From Pseudomonadales bacterium (GTDB lineage Bacteria > Pseudomonadota > Gammaproteobacteria > Pseudomonadales > Pseudohongiellaceae), in NCBI GenBank assembly GCA_022360535.1, contig JAKSCP010000356.1, forward strand, positions 1-13,067: a stretch of 13,067 nt of DNA. Reading direction: 5' to 3'. Within the stretch, counting starts at the first letter, position 1, and each line of letters opens with the position of its first letter. The notes beneath the pieces were generated by a model that worked only from the letters and a program-made list of their open reading frames with translations, ran no database searches and was not told the DNA's origin. A program made the position numbers and the translations under genes. Below, piece after piece: positions 6,555-13,067 of this stretch.

Positions 6555-7184
6555 ATGAATAAGCTTCACTGCCTATTGCTTCTGTGTCTTACGCTCCCGG
6601 CGCAAGCTCAAGAAGATTATCCGCCAGCCTATCCCCGAGAGGGTGCCACTAGAATGTTTGAGAATGACCACGTCATTGTCTGGAACATCAGCTGGTTGCA
6701 AGGGGACTACCCAGTCCATCGGCATCGATATGATCACACGGGGGTGTACTATAGTCCTGGAGACAGAGTCATTACGTCGGTGGACGGTGAAGTAAGAGAG
6801 GTTAGTACACCTGCCTGGAATATTTCGTTTCAACTAGCAGGAGTGACCCATAAAGAAGCAGGTATCAGCGTTGATCCTCTGCGAGCCGTTTTTATTCAGA
6901 TCAAGCGACCCGTTACCGGTCCAACTCGATCCCGGCCGTCGGCAACAGAATTCCCAACTGGTGAGCCCCTGGAAAGACTCATCAATACCAGGGTTCGGGT
7001 CTGGGAGTACAATCAAACCACGACTGGCCCGGAAGAGTCGGCACACTTTTTCAATAGTGATACGGTTGTGGTTTGGTTTGATGCTGAGAATCAACCCACT
7101 GCAAATTTCATTTCAGGTGGAACCACTCAGGAAAGGGTCACACCTGCGGCAGCAGTCAGAACGTTTGTGTTCGAAATTCTGTAA
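6555..7184 (+). CDS. Secreted cupin-like protein
   Basis: A 209-residue protein with a signal peptide (about 1-19, LPAQAQ-E), hence periplasmic or secreted. Residues about 33-117 form a cupin-like barrel: RMFENDHVIVWNISW, a first motif PVHRHRYDHTG with His55, His57 and His61, and a second motif GVTHKEAG with His99. These four histidines could bind a metal ion. The region from about 118 to 209 (RVRVWEYNQTT, then VVVWFDAENQP, then a VRTFVFEIL end) looks like a second, degenerate cupin half without the His cluster. Proteins of this look are common and uncharacterised; no reaction can be assigned. The start is an ATG with AGGTG 6-10 bases upstream. It lies 7 bases after dacB and is almost certainly co-transcribed with it. 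Confidence 0.68.
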   Translation: MNKLHCLLLLCLTLPAQAQEDYPPAYPREGATRMFENDHVIVWNISWLQGDYPVHRHRYDHTGVYYSPGDRVITSVDGEVREVSTPAWNISFQLAGVTHKEAGISVDPLRAVFIQIKRPVTGPTRSRPSATEFPTGEPLERLINTRVRVWEYNQTTTGPEESAHFFNSDTVVVWFDAENQPTANFISGGTTQERVTPAAAVRTFVFEIL

Positions 7185-7330
7185 GGAGTTGCTTTCTGGT
7201 TTGAATGGTCTGAACCGGGAAACCCGGAGTCAAACACAACATGCGGAGGCTGTCACCGCCACTATTATTACTTTTTCCGATTCCATCTATTCTGATAAGC
7301 TGCCGGTAATCAAGACGCAGGCTGGTGGCA

Positions 7331-9262
7331 ATGGCAAACTACAAGAACAAGCCTCAGATTACCCGACGTGACTTCCTCAATGGTTGTGCGCTTAGTCTGG
7401 CTGCAGGTACCGGCCTGTCCCCGTTGGAGGCGGTTGCTCAAGGTGCACTGGATGCCTCGGCATTGCCACCCGACTACTACCCACCTACTTTACAGGGCCT
7501 TCGAGGAAGTCATGAAGGTTCCTTCGAAATCGCTCACGCCATGCGCGATGGACAGACCTGGCAGAGTGCAGATGCTGGCGATGGTCACTACGATCTGATT
7601 GTGGTTGGTGGCGGCATTAGCGGTCTGGCCGCAGCCTATTTTTTCCGCAAACAACACGGTCCACAGTCCCGGATTCTGATTCTGGACAACCATGATGATT
7701 TTGGTGGACACGCCAAGCGCAATGAGTTCTGGCATGAGGGACGCATGTTCCTCGTGAACGGGGGCACTCTCAATGTTGAAGCGCCATCTCAGTACAGTAC
7801 CGTTGCTGCCGGTCTGTTGTGGGAGCTGGGTATCGATCGCACACGCTATTTTGAGAAGAACCGTGACATGTTTTCCTTCTATCGGGACATGGGGCTCACT
7901 GGCAGCATGTTCTTTGATAAGGAAAACTTCGGCGAAGACAAACTCGTTGTTGGTTACAACGATCAGCCTATAGCAGAGGCAGTTGCGAAAAGTCCGTTAA
8001 GTGCTGATGCGCAACGGGATGTGGTACGGCTCTACAACTCCACTGAAAACTATTTTCCTGGCTTAAGCGCAGAAGAAACTCGACAACGATTGACTCACAT
8101 GAGTTACAAAGACTATCTGTTGAATGTGGTGCAGGTGCATGAAGATGTGGTGAAGCTGTTTCACTCTTCGTTTTATGGATCCTTAGTCGTCAGCCCGGAC
8201 GCAATTCCAGCGATCTATTTTCGTGATGATGGTTATCCAGGATTTTCTGGCCTGAACCTGGAAGATTTACCTCCTGAGCTGCTGGTCAATGAGCCCGGAG
8301 GTCAACATGGTCGGGAAAATATCGAGCGGGCACGAGATGGCGATCCGGATATGTATTTTCCTGATGGCAATGCCACCATTACACGCTTGCTCGTACGTTC
8401 ATTGGTTCCCGGTGCCGTAACAGGTAAGGACATGGAAGACGTGGTCACTGCAGCGGTGGACTATAGCCAACTGGACAGAAGGAACAATGACTGCCGCATT
8501 CGCCTGAACAGCACGGTAGTTCAGGTTGAGAATCAGGGGACAGACCAGGTTAAAGTGCAGTATGTGAACAACGATCAGGCTTATGCTGTTACTGGTGCTG
8601 CTGTTGTGATGGCCTGTTGGAATACAGTGATCCCCTATATCTGCCCAGAAATTCCAGCGCCGCAAAAAGAAGCACTGGTGTATGGGACGAAGTCACCTCT
8701 GGTTTATGGCGGCGCCTTACTTAGAAACTGGCAGTCTTTTGTTGATACTGGCATCTCTCGGGTTAGCGCTCCCACCAGTTTCTATTCAAGTATTGGTTTA
8801 CAACCCTCGGTGACTATGGGCGATTATCAGGCACCCCGCGACCCGGATGAGCCGATCGTTATGCGTTTCTCTGCTTACTTCGATGTGCCGGGCCGAGAAT
8901 TGAACCGGCGTGAACAACACAGGGCAGGGCGTAATGAAATGCTGGCCACTTCATTTGCAACTTTCGAAGATAATCTGCGCGATCAATTGACTCGAATATT
9001 GGGTCCAGCAGGATTTGATGACGAGCGTGACATTCTTGGTATTACCGTGAATCGCTGGCCCCACGGCTACAGCTATTCCTATAACCCACTCTATGAGCCA
9101 GAAGAGTGGGCCTATACTTCAACTGATCAGCGGCCCTGCATCGTTGGGCGCCAACGAGTAGGGCGAATTGCCATCGCTAACGCGGATGCGGCTGCCAGTC
9201 CACATACTGACGCGTCCATCAACGAAGCTTATCGGGCAGTGAATGAGCTGTTAAGCATGTAA
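7331..9262 (+). CDS. Tat-exported FAD-dependent amine oxidoreductase, spermidine dehydrogenase (SpdH)-like
   Basis: About 643 residues. A twin-arginine signal (TRRDFLNGCALSLAAG, ending near EAVAQ) sends the folded flavoprotein to the periplasm. An FAD-binding Rossmann motif, DLIVVGGGISGLAAAYFFRK, is followed by ILILDNHDDFGGHAKRNEF, and the C-terminus carries the second FAD contact (GRIAIANADAAASPHTDASINEA). The LRGSHEGSFEIAH segment just before the Rossmann fold and the DNHDDFGGHAKRNEF block are typical of the SpdH group described in Pseudomonas, where the enzyme cleaves spermidine to 1,3-diaminopropane and 4-aminobutanal. The substrate here is inferred and may be another polyamine. ATG 7331 is preferred over GTG 7325 because CAGG at 7318-7321 is better spaced. 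A 146-base gap separates it from the cupin gene, so it may have its own promoter. Confidence 0.8.
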   Translation: MANYKNKPQITRRDFLNGCALSLAAGTGLSPLEAVAQGALDASALPPDYYPPTLQGLRGSHEGSFEIAHAMRDGQTWQSADAGDGHYDLIVVGGGISGLAAAYFFRKQHGPQSRILILDNHDDFGGHAKRNEFWHEGRMFLVNGGTLNVEAPSQYSTVAAGLLWELGIDRTRYFEKNRDMFSFYRDMGLTGSMFFDKENFGEDKLVVGYNDQPIAEAVAKSPLSADAQRDVVRLYNSTENYFPGLSAEETRQRLTHMSYKDYLLNVVQVHEDVVKLFHSSFYGSLVVSPDAIPAIYFRDDGYPGFSGLNLEDLPPELLVNEPGGQHGRENIERARDGDPDMYFPDGNATITRLLVRSLVPGAVTGKDMEDVVTAAVDYSQLDRRNNDCRIRLNSTVVQVENQGTDQVKVQYVNNDQAYAVTGAAVVMACWNTVIPYICPEIPAPQKEALVYGTKSPLVYGGALLRNWQSFVDTGISRVSAPTSFYSSIGLQPSVTMGDYQAPRDPDEPIVMRFSAYFDVPGRELNRREQHRAGRNEMLATSFATFEDNLRDQLTRILGPAGFDDERDILGITVNRWPHGYSYSYNPLYEPEEWAYTSTDQRPCIVGRQRVGRIAIANADAAASPHTDASINEAYRAVNELLSM

Positions 9263-9273
9263 AGCTGCAAGTA

Positions 9274-9308
9274 AAAAGGCAGTAGGGTATTTTTAAAAAC
9301 GGCCTTTT
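9274..9308. repeat. Short inverted repeat before the 7TM-AraC gene
   Basis: AAAAGGC (9274-9280) and GCCTTTT (9302-9308) are perfectly complementary across 21 bases and end 12 bases before the ATG of the downstream gene. A TTTTTAAAAA run lies inside. It could be a weak attenuator for SpdH transcription or an operator for the regulator gene. The loop is long for an intrinsic terminator. Confidence 0.25.
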
Positions 9309-9320
9309 GTCGATATAGCA

Positions 9321-10715
9321 ATGCAACCCACTATTCCGCCTCCATTCGAGCCCGCTATCACCTTTACCTCTCTGTTGTTCGTGGTCGGAGCAGCACTGGC
9401 TATCCTCCTTGCCATTGCCCTTTGGCGTAAGCAATCTCAAAACGATCAATGTGCCGATGGTAGAGTTCTCAACCCGAATGCTTTCCTGGCGGTCTTGATG
9501 ATTTCAATTGCTGTTGTCCTGCTGGAAAACTTTCTGGACTCAACTGGGTACTTCTACTATTTGGTGCCGCTAATGAGTACACATGTTCCTTTCGGATTTC
9601 TCGCGGGGCCTTCCCTTTATTTTTATGTCTGTACAGTCACAAGCCCAGAGCCGCCAAGATATCGACCTGTCATGTTGTTGCATCTGATACCGGCCGCGTT
9701 GATTCTTGTGACAGAAGGGCCGCTCTATTTTGATACTGAGCCTAATGCGAGAATGCTTGCCTATTACGCCTGGGCATACCCTGTAGAAGTAGATTTGGAC
9801 GTCCTGAATCCCGGTTTCTTCAATTACCACGCGATTATATTTCTGGAGTCGAATGTTCTGAATACTACGGTTGAAGCCTTTGGTCCGGTGGGCTGGGTAT
9901 TCATTTTCAACATTCAGACCTCGCTGGAATGGTACATGGCTGTCGCATCCCTGATGATCTATTCTGGGTTTTCTTTCCTAAAAGTCCGACAGCATACCAG
10001 CAACCTCCATAAGCTGACTTCGTCGATGGAAAACATCGATCTGCGCTGGGTGAATATTTTTCTGACGCTGTTGATGTTAGTGGCGGCAATGTATGTTCTT
10101 AAGATAGCAGCGAACTATATTTTTTCGACGGAGAGCTACAATCAATTAATCGATCTTGTGATCTATGTCGCTCTCAGTTGCGGTATCGTCTACCTTGGAA
10201 CTAAAGCCTTGATGCAGACAACGATCTTTTCTCCCCAACTCGTAACCAGCTATGGGGCGACTGCTGCTGAAAAAAGCGCAGCCTCACCAGGAGATTTTCA
10301 GGCCGATGACGACCCGGTTGCTGCAGTTGAAGTAAATGGGAAGTACGGCAATTCGGCATTGCCTGTGGAGACGTCGAAAGAGCTGGCCGCCACGATTCGC
10401 AGGAAATTTGAAACTGATAAACTCTACCTGATTTCTGATCTGACCTTGCCCGACCTTGCCGGACAACTGGAGTTAACGACCCACGTTGTTTCTCAGGTTC
10501 TTAATGATACCATCGGTCAAAATTTCTATGACTTCGTAAATGGTTATCGAGTCGAGGAAGCCAAAAGATGGCTCGAATCCAGTGATTTCCGCAACAGGGC
10601 AATTTCCCAGATTGCACAAGAGTCTGGTTTCAACTCCAGCTCGGCGTTTTACAATGCCTTCAGAAAGAAGACCGGCATGACCCCCTCACAATGGCGTGAC
10701 CGCCACTCACATTAA
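9321..10715 (+). CDS. Seven-helix membrane protein with C-terminal AraC-type DNA-binding domain
   Basis: A 464-residue integral membrane regulator. About seven hydrophobic helices cover residues 1-300 (approximately 13-34, 53-70, 78-103, 115-131, 188-220, 244-268, 275-298). A variable linker (300-355) leads to an AraC domain (about 358-462) with LTLPDLAGQLELTTHVVSQVL and ISQIAQESGFNSSSAFYNAFRKKTG followed by MTPSQWR. The block GQNFYDFVNGYRVEEAKRWL is characteristic of the membrane-bound AraC group. Such proteins probably sense a periplasmic or membrane signal and bind DNA while membrane-tethered; the ligand is unknown. It follows the SpdH-like gene by 58 bases on the same strand and is the most natural regulator of the upstream exported enzymes. 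The ATG has poor Shine-Dalgarno. Confidence 0.86.
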   Translation: MQPTIPPPFEPAITFTSLLFVVGAALAILLAIALWRKQSQNDQCADGRVLNPNAFLAVLMISIAVVLLENFLDSTGYFYYLVPLMSTHVPFGFLAGPSLYFYVCTVTSPEPPRYRPVMLLHLIPAALILVTEGPLYFDTEPNARMLAYYAWAYPVEVDLDVLNPGFFNYHAIIFLESNVLNTTVEAFGPVGWVFIFNIQTSLEWYMAVASLMIYSGFSFLKVRQHTSNLHKLTSSMENIDLRWVNIFLTLLMLVAAMYVLKIAANYIFSTESYNQLIDLVIYVALSCGIVYLGTKALMQTTIFSPQLVTSYGATAAEKSAASPGDFQADDDPVAAVEVNGKYGNSALPVETSKELAATIRRKFETDKLYLISDLTLPDLAGQLELTTHVVSQVLNDTIGQNFYDFVNGYRVEEAKRWLESSDFRNRAISQIAQESGFNSSSAFYNAFRKKTGMTPSQWRDRHSH

Positions 10716-10742
10716 ACAGCCTCGGCACCATCTAACTGTGTT

Positions 10743-10764
10743 CTCCTGATCTATCGAGCAGGAG
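10743..10764 (+). other. Hairpin in the gap between the 7TM-AraC and serine hydrolase genes
   Basis: CTCCTG and CAGGAG form a perfect 6-base stem around a 10-base loop, 27 bases after the AraC stop. A second small inverted repeat, CTGCA/TGCAG, follows at 10771-10788. There is no T-run after either, so they are not standard intrinsic terminators; a Rho-linked end or an mRNA 5' structure for the next gene is possible. Confidence 0.25.
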
Positions 10765-10841
10765 GTATCGCTGCATTTTCCATTGCAGAATTTCCTGATC
10801 TTCAATGGGAATCTTGCCCGAACACAAACCTAAGGGAAGCA

Positions 10842-12464
10842 ATGAAATTCTGGTTATTTCAAAGTGTACGTGTGTGCCTGCGCACCAAAAAGCAGGGCAG
10901 GGCGCGCCTTGCCAGTTTGTTAGCCTTCTTTTTGGTGATAACAGCTAAGCAGGCTTGCGCTCAGGATCTGGACTCTGAACTGCAGCAATTGGTTGACTTG
11001 CATATTGCGCAGACCGACGCGATCGGCGCCAATCTGCTTGTGGACATTCGCGGTCTTGGCACATGGTCGGTAGCCGGCGGCCTGGCAGATGTCACAACCA
11101 GCACAGCGATGCCAGTAAATAGTAAGTTCCGGATCGGCAGTGTGACCAAGGTGTTCGTATCGACTCTGATCCTTAAGCTAGTGCAACAGGGGGCTGTTAC
11201 CCTCGACACCCCAATCGAAAGCTTATTACCTGATCTGTTGCCCAACGGCGCCAGTACGTCGGTGCGGCAGTTGCTCAATCACACTAGCGGCATCAAGGAT
11301 CATCTGGGTGACACGGAACTCATATTCGACGCCTTGCTCCAGAACACCACCAGTTCCTGGACACCGGAAGAACTGGTCCAAATCGCAGTAGACCTTGGGC
11401 CCGCCGCTGATCCCGGAGCAGCTTACCGTTATTCCAATACTGGATTTGTTACCCTGGGACTGGTGGTAGAGGCAGTTATGGCGAGGCCCTTGGGCACTGT
11501 ATTGCATGAACAGTTATTTGAACCCTTAGGTCTCACGGATACTTCGGCAAGCTGGGGAACTGAAGCGGCCGACCCTACAGCTCGAGCTTATACCTTACTC
11601 GATAATCAACTCCTGGATGTTTCCGAAATCGCCCACTCTCATGAATATGGAAACGGAGGTGTAATTTCTACAGTGAGTGATTTACGGCGGTTCATACAGT
11701 TGTTGTTGGGCGGCCAGATCATCAATGAATCCCTGCTGGCAGAGATGACCAACACCTTCGCCATCGGCGATGGCCTTGGCTACGGCCTGGGAATTGCGAA
11801 ATTCCAGGACGACTCTACCCGATTTGGGCATGATGGTCGGGAAGTAGGCTATGGTTCACAACTGTGGTATTTCCCTGAAGAGGAAATGACAGTGGCGGTT
11901 CTTGCCAATCTTACCCAAGCCGATACAGAAAGTTTGCTGAACCAGGCGTTTTCCACCATCGATCAACTCGAACAGGCAGGGAGTGTGGTATTTCCCGTTA
12001 ACGATCAACCTGAGTTAGGCAATCCGACCTCGGCTTCCAACGCGGCCACCACTGCGCTGTTCCAGGGTGGGGCTATAGCGGGGGCCGATTCCAGTTATCA
12101 ATCTGCTTTCGCCGAAACCGAATCCTTCAGCGTCGATGTCAGTATTACTGTAGAACCTCGTCACATTGGTTTGCCAGGTTCGATCTATGTTGTGGTCGCT
12201 GTCAGTAACGGTAGTGTCTATGCCCGTAACGGCGCGGGTGAGTTCTATTTGCTGAATGAGGACTTTTCGAATCTGACTGCGGCGTCGACGACTCTTTCCT
12301 TCAGCCCTGTTGAAGAAGTATCCGTCTTGAGAGATTTTGTGGCGGGTGACAACGGTGGAGAAGCCGGTTTGGGTATCGATGTGATCGTTGGGTATGCCTC
12401 CGATAGTGATCCAGGTGAAATCTACTTTCACGGCGAGGCAGTGAACGTCACCATCACTGAATAA
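10842..12464 (+). CDS. Secreted serine hydrolase, class C beta-lactamase/peptidase S12 family, with C-terminal beta domain
   Basis: A 540-residue exported hydrolase. The N-terminus is long and basic before a hydrophobic core ending TAKQACA-Q (about residue 40), a somewhat extended signal peptide. Residues about 44-380 carry the S12 motifs: SVTK (Ser100, Lys103), YSN (Tyr197-Asn199) and HDG (His330-Gly332, replacing KTG), with typical LLNHTSGI (144-151) and EPLGLTDTS (227-235). Members include D-aminopeptidases, esterases and AmpC-like enzymes; the HxG version is common in esterase/peptidase members rather than true beta-lactamases. Residues about 385-540 form an extra beta-rich domain (GLPGSIYVVVAVSNGSVYARN, then GIDVIVGYAS and GEIYFHGEAVNVTI), which may attach the enzyme to a substrate or surface. 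AAGGGAAG before the ATG supports the start. The substrate is unknown. Confidence 0.84.
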   Translation: MKFWLFQSVRVCLRTKKQGRARLASLLAFFLVITAKQACAQDLDSELQQLVDLHIAQTDAIGANLLVDIRGLGTWSVAGGLADVTTSTAMPVNSKFRIGSVTKVFVSTLILKLVQQGAVTLDTPIESLLPDLLPNGASTSVRQLLNHTSGIKDHLGDTELIFDALLQNTTSSWTPEELVQIAVDLGPAADPGAAYRYSNTGFVTLGLVVEAVMARPLGTVLHEQLFEPLGLTDTSASWGTEAADPTARAYTLLDNQLLDVSEIAHSHEYGNGGVISTVSDLRRFIQLLLGGQIINESLLAEMTNTFAIGDGLGYGLGIAKFQDDSTRFGHDGREVGYGSQLWYFPEEEMTVAVLANLTQADTESLLNQAFSTIDQLEQAGSVVFPVNDQPELGNPTSASNAATTALFQGGAIAGADSSYQSAFAETESFSVDVSITVEPRHIGLPGSIYVVVAVSNGSVYARNGAGEFYLLNEDFSNLTAASTTLSFSPVEEVSVLRDFVAGDNGGEAGLGIDVIVGYASDSDPGEIYFHGEAVNVTITE

Positions 12465-12476
12465 AAAAGGAGGGTT

Positions 12477-12529
12477 AAAAAAGGGGCCAGAGTAAAAAAC
12501 GGTAGTGTATTTTTTCTGATCCCCTTTTT
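12477..12529. terminator. Nested inverted repeat: likely bidirectional terminator, possibly a REP-like element
   Basis: AAAAAGGGG (12478-12486) pairs perfectly with CCCCTTTTT (12521-12529), and AAAAAA (12494-12499) with TTTTTT (12510-12515). Between these stems the arms read CCAGAGT and CTGAT, giving partial pairing. The stem closes with G/C pairs and is followed by a T-run on both strands, which suits termination of both convergent genes (serine hydrolase and marR). The 'AAAAGGGG-CAGAGTAAA' arm also resembles the GGGGTCAGAGT palindromes I recall scattered in gammaproteobacterial genomes near REP-associated (Y1-type) transposases; that link is from memory. Confidence 0.55.
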
Positions 12530-12550
12530 CCGCTGCTCGTTCTTAGAAGC

Positions 12551-12988
12551 TTACTCTAAATTACTTTCCAGTAACTGTTTCAGCTGTTGCAACTCACTCT
12601 TCCCGATCTTTTTCGCTACCTTGGCTTCAATCTGGCGAAAGTGCTTTGCTGTCAGAGATCTCGCCATCTGTCCCCGTTCTGTAATCGCCACCATTTTTTC
12701 TCGTCGATTATCTTTCATGGGTTGGAGTTCGACGACTCCATGACCGATGAGCTTATGCACAGTTTGATGGGCAGCCTGTCGGGAAATTCCCAGGTAGCGA
12801 GAAAGTTCGGCGATAGTTTTACTTTCTCCGCGCAAGGCGGCAAACAGTCTTATCTCCGCCTGCCCCGCATTGGCGAACGGAGAGTCCTGAAGTAGCCGTT
12901 GCTGCTCTTTCTCTATCCAAAGCAGGTTCTCTCTCAGCAGGGCTTTGAGGCTCTGGCTTAGCTTGGCATTGGCGTTCGGTTTACTCAT
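12551..12988 (-). CDS. MarR-family transcriptional regulator
   Basis: A 145-residue winged-helix repressor. An N-terminal dimerisation helix (about 8-33) is followed by the DNA-reading unit TIAELSRYLGISRQAAHQTVHKL (58-80), the wing VVELQPMKDNRREKMVAITERG (85-106, with the conserved Asp93 and Arg95/Arg96), and C-terminal helices (107-143) that complete the dimer interface. MarR proteins usually repress themselves and a divergent gene until a small phenolic or oxidative signal is bound. Here a palindrome and a TAAAAT box lie directly upstream and the divergent gene is off the right edge. No Shine-Dalgarno precedes the ATG. Its 3' end faces the serine hydrolase gene across the nested inverted repeat. 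Regulated target and ligand are unknown. Confidence 0.88.
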   Translation of the reverse strand: MSKPNANAKLSQSLKALLRENLLWIEKEQQRLLQDSPFANAGQAEIRLFAALRGESKTIAELSRYLGISRQAAHQTVHKLIGHGVVELQPMKDNRREKMVAITERGQMARSLTAKHFRQIEAKVAKKIGKSELQQLKQLLESNLE

Positions 12989-12994
12989 GCAAAG

Positions 12995-13000
12995 ATTTTA
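12995..13000 (-). promoter_or_regulatory. Candidate -10 box of marR, possibly giving a leaderless mRNA
   Basis: On the minus strand TAAAAT ends 6 bases before the marR ATG. Transcription would begin at or next to the A of the start codon. With no Shine-Dalgarno visible, this is the usual signature of leaderless messages. The matching -35 region is weak (around TGTATT), so the promoter may be poor or may start elsewhere. Confidence 0.4.
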
Positions 13001-13018
13001 TGTCAATCCATCTTGACA
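13001..13018. promoter_or_regulatory. Likely MarR operator: TGTCAA-N6-TTGACA inverted repeat overlapping a divergent promoter
   Basis: A perfect 6+6 inverted repeat with 6-base spacing, 12 bases before the marR start. Its size fits MarR dimer sites. The TTGACA half (13013-13018) is also a perfect -35 box for a rightward promoter, with TAGCCT at 13036-13041 after 17 bases as a possible -10, so binding would block both directions. Confidence 0.55.
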
Positions 13019-13047
13019 ATACAGTGGCCAGGCGATAGCCTGAAACT

Positions 13048-13062
13048 GTCAAGCTACTTGAC
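13048..13062. promoter_or_regulatory. Second inverted repeat of the TGTCAA/TTGAC type
   Basis: GTCAAG-CTA-CTTGAC is a perfect 6+6 inverted repeat with a 3-base spacer, lying near the presumed start point of the rightward transcript. It shares the GTCAA/TTGAC core with the 13001-13018 site, so it may be a second site for the same regulator, with different half-site spacing. Confidence 0.38.
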
Positions 13063-13067
13063 GTTAC

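Noticed and set aside
7215..7227. CCGGG-AAA-CCCGG hairpin after the cupin gene as a terminator
   Set aside because: There is no T-run after the stem and the stem is only five pairs with a three-base loop; it may be a minor pause site at most.
6871..7371. Plus-strand open frame of 166 codons overlapping the cupin gene and running into the start of the SpdH-like gene
   Set aside because: The protein is low in hydrophobic pattern and has no recognisable motif, and most of it lies in another frame of the convincing cupin gene. It is a shadow frame.
7343..7460. Lipoprotein signal at the Cys within FLNGCALSL of the SpdH-like protein
   Set aside because: The Cys precedes the hydrophobic core instead of following it, and the twin-arginine motif with a later AVAQ cleavage site explains the N-terminus.
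12015..12431. Minus-strand open frame of 138 codons antisense to the serine hydrolase C-terminus
   Set aside because: There is no ribosome-binding site, no motif and an Arg/Thr-rich composition, and the opposite strand codes a coherent beta domain.
10842..12464. True class C beta-lactamase (antibiotic resistance)
   Set aside because: The third motif is HDG rather than KTG, and there is a long extra C-terminal domain; the S12 family is dominated by peptidases and esterases, so a resistance call is not supported.
1..13067. Defence island, prophage, CRISPR or integrative element
   Set aside because: No integrase, transposase, nuclease, toxin-antitoxin pair, direct repeat array or tRNA-linked attachment site could be seen on either strand.

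Overview
The window looks like a piece of a gammaproteobacterial chromosome, probably from a marine or other aquatic heterotroph. This is inferred from moderate GC (about half by eye), the family mix (PQQ dehydrogenases, a periplasmic SpdH-type flavoenzyme, membrane-bound AraC regulators, exported beta-lactamase-fold hydrolases) and the style of the signal peptides. I cannot name a genus. Genes are densely packed on both strands. No gap exceeds about 150 bases, and I see no tRNA, rRNA, CRISPR array, transposase gene or phage gene.

Left part (1-3353). The last 26 codons of a PQQ-dependent sugar dehydrogenase run off the left edge and converge on a secreted two-domain beta-sandwich protein (91-1221, minus). 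Upstream of that protein, on the same strand, lies an AraC-type regulator (1264-2139), probably co-transcribed with it. Diverging from the regulator is a small plus-strand unit: a membrane-anchored protein with a probable split-barrel domain (2270-2803) and a 45-residue single-helix membrane peptide (2808-2945). Next comes a decayed DUF1640/CCDC90-like coiled-coil gene (3022-3328), broken by one in-frame TGA and one single-base frameshift. Its ribosome-binding site and a good candidate promoter are still visible.

Middle part (3354-10715). A minus-strand exported fusion of cytochrome c and a PQQ beta-propeller, like polyvinyl-alcohol dehydrogenase (3354-5213), diverges from a plus-strand run: a short PBP4-type D-Ala-D-Ala carboxypeptidase (5345-6547), a secreted cupin-like protein 7 bases later (6555-7184), a Tat-exported SpdH-like FAD amine oxidoreductase (7331-9262) and a seven-helix membrane protein with a C-terminal AraC DNA-binding domain (9321-10715). 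The divergent promoter region carries a perfect 14-base palindrome. The four plus-strand genes may form one regulated unit in which periplasmic enzymes work under a membrane receptor-regulator. That is inference from order and spacing.

Right part (10716-13067). A secreted class-C beta-lactamase-like serine hydrolase with an extra C-terminal beta domain (10842-12464) converges on a MarR regulator (12551-12988, minus). Between them is a nested inverted repeat that could be a bidirectional terminator, a REP-like element, or both. Upstream of marR are two TGTCAA/TTGACA-type inverted repeats and a -10 box so close to the ATG that the message may be leaderless. A divergent gene beyond the right edge is probably the MarR target.

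No obviously new multi-gene system is present. The most solid unusual observations are the doubly broken DUF1640-like gene, the marR operator/promoter layout, the palindrome at 5279-5292, and the dacB-cupin-SpdH-receptor cluster.
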